NCBI GenBank assembly: GCA_944472135.2
Contig: OX235268.1
Span: 9,430,589-9,494,588, forward strand
Source: Trichobilharzia regenti
Lineage: Eukaryota; Platyhelminthes; Trematoda; Strigeidida; Schistosomatidae
Length of the DNA: 64,000 bases
Direction: 5' to 3'
Positions 57,092 to 64,000 of the stretch are shown here, piece by piece (position 1 is the stretch's first letter; each line of letters starts with the position of its first letter). The notes under the pieces are model-generated. The model had not been told where the DNA came from. It saw only the letters and a list, made by a program, of their open reading frames with translations, and searched no databases. The position numbers and the translations under genes are program-made.

Positions 57092-57968
57092 GTAAGTAGT
57101 AAGTACCCTTTTCTCTGTCTTACATATTCTATTTAGTGGATGTAAAGACACATGACTTTGAAGATTTTGGTTGCTTGCATCAAACAACAAGATCTAGATT
57201 TCTATTTATTTATTTGTTTATTTGATGACTTCATAGCCCCAATTGCAAGTTGTTATCAATCTAATTAAATGCTTGCTATTCATCATTTTCAGTCATTGGA
57301 TTCCTCCTAACTGGCTGGCTGGCTGGCCGGTATTATTCATCTCCTCTCCTCTGCTCTGCTCTGCTCTGCTCTTGGAAAATCGACGACAAGTGTATCCAGC
57401 CGACCAGTTACCAGTTATCAGTTGGAATAATTCTTACTTTACTTATATTTTGCATACTTGTTGTTAATTTGGATTGAAGTCAGCCAGCCCAGCCCAGCCC
57501 AGCCAGCCGTCTGTCTCTCTCGTCTAACGAAGCTAGATAGCTAGCTAGCTAGCTAGTTGCCTGACAGTGATTATGAATCCCTGAATATTATTGACAAATT
57601 ACTCACTTGGTAAGTATTTGAAAATAATATTAATAATAATTTTTATAATAATAATATTAATAATAATAATTTACTTAAACGTGTGTCATATGTTAGTGGA
57701 ACTCATCATCAACTTGTGGTGTATGAACATCTTTTAGCATTGTCAGTATTAACAGCAAATCATCTTATATTCAAGGATGCTGATGACTACATGGCATCGT
57801 CACTTAAGTAAAAGACAGCGGACGATAGGTATAAGGGGATGGATATTTGTCAGTTGTTTGCGTATTCAATTCTCATTTTCAGGAGATTATTATAATTATT
57901 ATTATTATTATTATATTATATCATATCATATTATAAGTATTATTATTATTGTCTCGTTTAATTCCTAG

Positions 57969-58144
57969 AGGAACACAAGACTACCGGAGTACATCTCCAT
58001 TGCTTTGGTTTCTCTACCAAAGTTTTCATCACCTGGCTCATCACCACGTCTATCTGTCCACATGCTTTCATCATCTACCCGCATCGCCGCATCACCTCCT
58101 CCACTCCATGTGTGTCAACCCCGCCCGCACTGACGACTAACTGA
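57969..58144 (+). CDS. Possible further exon of the same host gene
   Basis: Starts after a pyrimidine-rich acceptor (TCTCGTTTAATTCCTAG). Joined in phase 1 to the exon ending at 57091, the frame stays open for 57 codons to a TGA at 58142-58144, beginning EEHKTTGVHLHCFGF. However, all three frames are open across most of this less AT-rich stretch, so the frame choice is uncertain. No poly(A) signal lies close downstream. Treat it as a hypothesis. Confidence 0.3.
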
Positions 58145-59299
58145 CTTGCCGCTCGCTTCCCTTTCGGACGTATTTTTTATGGAACCATGGCCTGGCTGGC
58201 GTTTGATGGATGTCAATCACTTGATGATGGTTTGTTTTCTCAGAGTATAGCAAATCCACCAACTGGATTTCTTCCTGCCTACTTGTTGTTGTACAAATGC
58301 TTCCTGTTGGCTGGTTCATCGGTTGGTTGGTTCATTGAGAGAGATCCATTCCTGCCTCCCTCCCTCCCTGTTGCTGATATTTCCTGGTCAGTCGGCCAGC
58401 CGGCCATGTGATCTTGAGGAAAGTTTTGCAGTTGTTGCAGCTGTTGATGAAGGTCTGCAGTTTGTTCATATCGAGTAATGAAAGCTTGCCTTGCTGGCTG
58501 GCTTTCCAGATCCATGCTTTCATATCCTTCCGGCCTGCCTGCCTGCCTGCGTGCCTCTTCGATTCCGTCCTTCCGTCCTTCTGTGGTTGAAATGATGCTT
58601 CTCAGTTGTATATGGATGCATATATGTATATATGTCATCGGCGAAATGCAGGTCATCAAATTGTTTTTGGTATGGATCCGTTTGATGCCTGTCTCTTCGT
58701 TGCTCGGCCTCATTGGAGATAGTAGGCAGCCAGCTAGCCAGCCTGCCTGCCTGCCTGCCTACCTACCTACCTACCTTTTCCTACTCCCATCTTCTTCTTC
58801 TTCTTCGAAGGATTCTGTGAGTTTCCCTGTTTTGTGTGTGTGTGTGTGTGGATTATTTAACATGCAGCATTTTACTACAACTGGTTGGATGAGGATTTGT
58901 ACAATTGTTAGTTGACAGCACCCCTTCTTACACCTACACCTACACCTACACCTATAGCTGGCTGCCTTTACCTATAAAATTATCATGAGATGCAAGGTTA
59001 GTAAGCTAGCTAGCTAGCTAGCTTCATTCATGCCAATGAAGTAACGTTTTTATTTCTGTAGTTGTCATTAATTCTCCCGGAGTAGTAGTTAATGTCAATA
59101 AATAAATAATGATTATATATTTCAATAGTTTACACACAATGATAAGTTCTGTTTGTTTGTTTCTTTGTGTGTTCGTCTTGGTGGTATATTTTGAGCAAAA
59201 CTACTACTGCCTGAGATCATCACACCAACTCTGTGTGTGTGTGTGTGTGTGTTTTATACTTCGACCAAAAGCCAATAAGAACTTAGCATTGTGTGTAAA

Positions 59300-59470
59300 C
59301 CGCCAGGGCTGGCTGGAACCCAGCCAGCACCGACCTTCTGGTTGGTTACAAGGCAAGCAAGCAAGCGTGCTACTGAAGTAAGTGGCCTGAATTAGCTAGG
59401 CTGACGAAACAACTGACTGTCCAATACTCCCCTCCCCCATATCCACCCAACTGGTTTTACAAGGCTTCTT
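59300..59470. repeat. Rearranged type 2 SINE
   Basis: 59310-59360 matches the type 2 head in minus orientation (aacccag, accttctggttggttacaag, with an added caag repeat). 59390-59440 matches the body in plus orientation (gctaggctgacgaaacaact, gtccaatactcccc). The two halves therefore face opposite ways. Confidence 0.5.
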
Positions 59471-60416
59471 CAGCTCGCTAACTCATAGATAGATAGATAG
59501 ATAGATCAAGGCTAATACTAATAAATAATAATAATAATAATAATAATTTCTTCTTCAATTTACTTCTTCTTCTTCTTCTTCAAATTAAAAAAAGTCATTA
59601 TTTATCATCATCTTTTAGGCATAATTTAAAATTCACAATCAAAGGAGGGAGGAGGCAATGACAGAATGAATGAATGAATGAATTAAGGAATAATTAATTA
59701 TATTACATTATATACATTATACAAGGAAGGCATTTAGATGACTAATGACCAAAATAAAAATCAATATGTTCAAAATGACTGCCTCACTGACTACTACTGA
59801 CTGGATTGATCGATAAATACACACATAGATAGTTAGATAGATAGATGCCTGTATATTTAAAAAGTTGATCATTGTGCCCTATTATACCTTCTATGAGATT
59901 ATTATGAGATGTAAGCTGGCTGCTTCATTCCAATGAAGTAACATTTTCATTTCTGTAATTGTAATTATGACGGAGTAGGATAATATTAATAATAATAATA
60001 AAACAAAAAAAGCATTGCAGAATGCTTAACTAGTGAGTGAGTGAGTGAGTGCAGTGCAGTGCAGTGCAGTGCAGTGAATACTGAGAAATCGCAATGTAAG
60101 GCTAGTTAGTGCAAGGATAATTATATAATTGGGCATAATATTAGTTAGTAAATTCAAATAGACAGACAGACAGACAGACACACCTACCCAGCACCCAGCC
60201 AGCAATTAATCCATCAGCAGCATATATGTTGTTAGTCAGTTAGTCAGTTTTACACGGTGAGGTCCAGTCCAGTCCAGTCCAGTCCAGTCCAGTCCAGTCA
60301 ACTATACGAGATTGATTTCTCACCGATGATCACTGATTGGTTGATGCCGCAGTCGCGGTAGATGCATCATAAATTGGTAGAAGTTAGAATTCATGCGTTG
60401 GCCATTGTAGTGGGTT

Positions 60417-60705
60417 GGGTCCAAGTGAATGGTGACTGAATGATATACGAGCCAGCCAGCCAGCCAGCCAGCCAGCCTTGCTTGTAACCAGAAGGTGTTG
60501 GGTTCGAAGCCTGGCACTATGGTGGGTGCTTACTGCCGATGATTCCCAAACTAGGCTGGCTGACGAAGCAGCTGGCTGTTCAGTACGCCCCCAACGCCCC
60601 AGTTATTTTTCAATGCTTCCCTCTAACTGATTGATATCAATCTGTGCGTAGCGTAGCGTGGCGTGTCGTGTCGTGTCGTGTCGTGGTCAAACTCGTAAAA
60701 ATCAA
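60417..60705 (+). repeat. Type 2 SINE with internal microsatellite expansions
   Basis: Head gggtccaagtg...actgaatg, then gatatacgag. An (agcc)n run is inserted before ttgcttgtaaccagaaggtg and B box ttgggttcgaagcc. The body is gatgattcccaaactaggct and gttcagtacgcccc. The tail has a (gtgtc)n run before aactcgtaaaaatcaa. Compared with 15488-15674, both repeat runs are additions. Confidence 0.8.
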
Positions 60706-61037
60706 TTTAATCCTCGCTTACAAACCAACTATGGGAATAATAATGCTAATAATAATAATAATAATAATAGAATAGGTAGTGCAATGGCTATAGGCTTGTC
60801 GACAAGTCAGACAATCACGCACGCACAAACGCACACATGATGTTTCATGATTGGTCTGTTCGAACGAATAAGATTAATTTTTTATCATCACAGATGTGAT
60901 GTGATCACAGGTAAGTGGTGGAAATAAGACTACTACTACGACTAATTGCAGTACACCCATCCTGGTGGGGAGAGAGAGAGGGAGGGAGGGATGACAAATG
61001 ACTGTCACAGAAGGAGAGGGTGGTGGGTGATTAGTAG

Positions 61038-61069
<32 letters not shown>

Positions 61070-61344
61070 GAAACCTGAAAAGCTACAAAGCAAAAAATAA
61101 ATTCACAAATCAAAAAGAGGGTGGGGTGGTGGTGTTAATGTAGTGTAGTTAGGATTAATATATATATATATATATCGTCAGTAATAAAATGTTACGAAAT
61201 TTAATGACAACAATTCAGTTCAGTTATATATATGTACATGAGGTTGAAAATGTAAAACCAATGCAAAAACAATTTATCATGAGAAATAGAACAACATATC
61301 AGATAGCAGACAGACAGACAGATATGTCGTCGTCGTTTAAGGCA

Positions 61345-62097
61345 CTCACCATTATGATTATATCCACTTCTATTATGTGTAGATTATACTTGTCACAAAT
61401 TACGTTTAACAATATTTGATGATGGTGATAACGTGGTTATCACTTAGCGACGACGCAATGGGCGTTTGTTTGAGAGTGTCATGCAGAACACCGCATGAGG
61501 ACGAGATACAAGCTTGTGGCTCATCATTTGGCCAGCTTAAAAGGACTATAGAGAATTGGATGATATGAAGATGTTATGTTGAAGCCCTATCTCACCGGGA
61601 AAACAAGAGAATTATAATAATAATACAAGTCTGTGCAAATCAAATGTTAATTCAGAATCCGATACTCTACTGATGCTTGTCGATCAGCTGAGGTGTCAGC
61701 CACTTCACAAATACCTCCTTAATCAGTTACTCATAAATGAAAGAAATGGAAACTCTTAAAACTCCGATTACTGAATATCAAAAGAGCATTGAAACGTACA
61801 TGGCATTTTGATAAAGAGATTGATAAGTCTTTAAATATCATGATAATCCCATATATTATAGGATAAAGTGTGTTCAATTCATCCTCCTACTGTTCTTACG
61901 CAGGAAAGTTCTGCGAACACCGTTGGATTTCTCACTAATTACTGTGTTTGACATTATTTTAAAGCAATCTGAAATCCTTTTATTATACCGTTCATTCGTT
62001 GGAGGCAATTGGGGAATGAGAGGAAATTAAAATGACTACAGTCACTTCACGTGAATATGAGAGATGTGTTGTTTGATTAAAGAGTTTTGGAAGAAGA
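61345..62097. other. No gene recognised
   Basis: Unassigned. No microsatellite array of note. Confidence 0.4.
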
Positions 62098-62275
62098 ATA
62101 ATAATAATAATGATTTACTTTATTCCAAAAACAGTACTTGTGATACAGAATGGAATTTTCAGCATTAATCACAATATTGCATCTAATTTCCTCAAATTAT
62201 AAATAAAATTAATCACAGAAAATTTTTCACATTTACAATAGAGGTAGTGTCAAAAACATGCGGCATATAAAATGG
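62098..62275 (-). repeat. Non-LTR retrotransposon 3' UTR, copy 2
   Basis: Matches 35522-35668 (gatttactttattccaaaaa, gatacagaatggaattttca, cataaaatggaaa-like). No RT is left beside it. Confidence 0.75.
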
Positions 62276-63689
62276 AAATAGCAATAATAATGATAACAGC
62301 TAGGGTAATAATAATAAGAATACAAGTGAAAATTGCCGTTGGCTTGTGCCACACAGTATTGTCAATGTGGTATGGAAATCCTAACATGTTTAAAAATATT
62401 GAATATAATGTTCTCTTTACATGATGGTGATGGTGAGGGGAAAAACAAAGATTACAGCCGTCATGGAGATAAGTTGGTGTTTGCAATTATGAGAGTAAAA
62501 CAGAGAATTAACAGGACCATAAATATAATAGAAGTAATAAAAGTAAAACTTGAAGGTATGTAAGGATGGATGGAGGAAATTGTTTATTTACTAGATGAAA
62601 GAAGGTTAGTTAATTCTTGCCTGACACTATTTTCATCACATAAAATACATGCCAAGTATGGTATCATAGACTTCTTATACTTAGACGTGCGAGCATACAG
62701 TTTTCTGAAGTTACTCCTGAAGAACTCCAACTAGTGAGGGAAACCGCTGTATAAACTGCAGAATACAAATGAAGAGATTGAAGTACGTTGTTTGGGAATT
62801 GAGTGTATGTGAATTCAGTAAGCATAAGGTACTAAGCGATTCTTCCTTAATTTTCGAATACATACCTGTTATTGCTGTTTCCACTTTAGGCTAAAATAAA
62901 CATTCAATTTGTCATTGGCAATGCGAGACAGTGAAAGTATTTTTGAATATCAAAAATGTGTGAGCTTATATTTTTCGTAAATAATTAATTTATTGATATG
63001 CGGCTGCCCATCATTATTTAACTGAGGCATTTATAGAATAATGGCATCAGTGATACAGAAGCGAACTAGATGTGATGCATAATTGTCTGCAATTATGAAG
63101 GTGCCATAGTAACTAACTTCGTACGCTTCAGTTAATGTAACAAAATCTGCATCCATTTATTTGTTTCACGCTTCAGATAAATGTAAGTAAATGGCTTTCT
63201 AACCAGATGTACATTTTTGATAACTCTGGTGAAGACATGAATAGAACGACTCACCTCCAAGATAATAGCACAGACGACATGAAAGTACACTGTGAATAGG
63301 GTTCGTCGCTGAGTCAAATTATAAGTTGCACACTCAAATGATACATTCGTTGGAAGCAATCGTCATGATGATTACTTTGCACGACTGCTGATGATAGTGA
63401 GGATCAGAGTTGTGTAAGTGCAGTCGATTTTGCAAGAACGGGCAAACATCTAAGCAAAATATCTGACTGGTAATTTTAGATTCAATTAATGTTAATTGGA
63501 GTGTTAATGATGAAGTTATTCAAATCTGTTGTTTTGTACTAAGTGTTAATTTCGACATTTGGGAGCTTTTCTTACTGAGATGATGAATTTTCACGCCGTT
63601 TTCATAGAGGTGAAAGTGTCGTTTCACTCATATCTTTCAAAATAATGTGATTATTTTTCATATTCCATTTAGAGGAATCGAATAAATTC
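62276..63689. other. No gene recognised
   Basis: Short frames only (62250-62486, 63132-63359), unsupported. Confidence 0.4.
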
Positions 63690-64000
63690 TTTATTCTGCA
63701 ACATAACTGAATTCATGCAGGAAATATGTGATTTATGTTGATAAATTGATTTACTGTTCTGTATAATTTACTTATAAGGGTAAATATTACAACCTGAGTC
63801 ATCTTAACAGATTCAGAAAGTATATTTTGGAATTCAATATGTGATAAATCTTTTATGAATTTTTGCATGCATAGAAGAGGATGCCTACTATTAAATTGAT
63901 ACAATCAGCTTCGAAATACTTGCTTTCTGAAGTCACTGATGGTGAGTTTGAAACACTGATTTTTTGTGACACTAATAATACTTCACTCAAACGGGGTACG
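63690..64000. repeat. Dispersed repeat, copy 2 (partner at position 1)
   Basis: Direct match to 1-310 with scattered substitutions. It continues to the window end. Confidence 0.85.

Larger units (their letters stand above)
56640..61340. repeat. Microsatellite-dense island
   Basis: More than 20 separate short tandem arrays of different units lie within 4.7 kb. They include ggat (56921), ctctg (57340), agccc (57484), tagc (57535), gcct/acct (58745), ttc (58790), tg (58830), ctacac (58930), agct (59010), tg (59230), gata (59490), aat (59525), gaat (59665), gagt and gcagt (60035-60075), caga (60160), gtcca (60262), agcc (60450), gtgtc (60662), aat (60750), ag/ggga (60970), att (61040), at (61160) and caga (61310). 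The rest of the window has only a few such arrays. Confidence 0.9.

Noticed and set aside
58279..58915. Overlapping 144- and 145-codon frames on both strands
   Set aside because: Produced by GC-rich microsatellite runs (gcct, ccct, cttc) that lack stop codons; no protein-like sequence.

Overview
The window is AT-rich, intron-style, repeat-saturated animal DNA. It looks like a digenean flatworm of the schistosome type. The supporting signs are a Sm-alpha-like tRNA-derived SINE carrying a hammerhead ribozyme, several Penelope-like retroelements (RT plus GIY-YIG endonuclease), RTE-type LINE tails, and a Ty3/gypsy gag-protease relict. The few host exons have short introns. There are no bacterial operons, rRNA genes or CRISPR arrays, and no functional tRNA gene was recognised. 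Most long open frames are chance or transposon-derived.

Layout. 0-13 kb: dispersed repeats, an RTE LINE tail (2.3-3.0 kb), a SINE, a 384-bp tandem duplication (5.7-6.5 kb), Penelope scraps, the ribozyme-bearing SINE (10.2 kb) and a large palindrome made of two opposed Penelope 3' ends (11.1-12.1 kb). 14-17 kb: diverged repeated blocks interrupted by two SINEs. 19 kb: a candidate terminal host exon. 21-23.5 kb: LINE and LTR-retrotransposon relicts on the minus strand. 24.0-24.6 kb and 38.0-38.8 kb: two related, compact, secreted-peptide genes on the minus strand, which are the most interesting content. Both have a TATA box, a tiny first intron, a 109-bp signal-peptide exon in the same phase, a terminal exon and a poly(A) signal. 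26-28 kb: a Penelope-like element with inverted terminal arms and hammerhead-like cores at both tips. 30-36 kb: further Penelope and LINE remnants. 42.5-52.6 kb: a roughly 1.2-kb inverted segmental duplication, one copy of which was later hit by a SINE; a smaller inverted repeat lies next to it. 54-56 kb: repeat relicts. 56.6-61.3 kb: a very dense microsatellite island holding at least one convincing internal coding exon. 62-64 kb: a LINE 3' UTR and a repeat matching the first 310 bases of the window.

The secreted pair shares exon length, phase, core-promoter position and peptide pattern, so it is probably a small paralogous family. The copy at 38 kb encodes an 80-residue product with a signal peptide and a C-terminal hydrophobic tail like a GPI signal. 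The copy at 24 kb has lost the equivalent ATG and ends in a basic tail, so it may be decaying or may use a start inside the first intron. I cannot name the family, and nothing was checked against a database.
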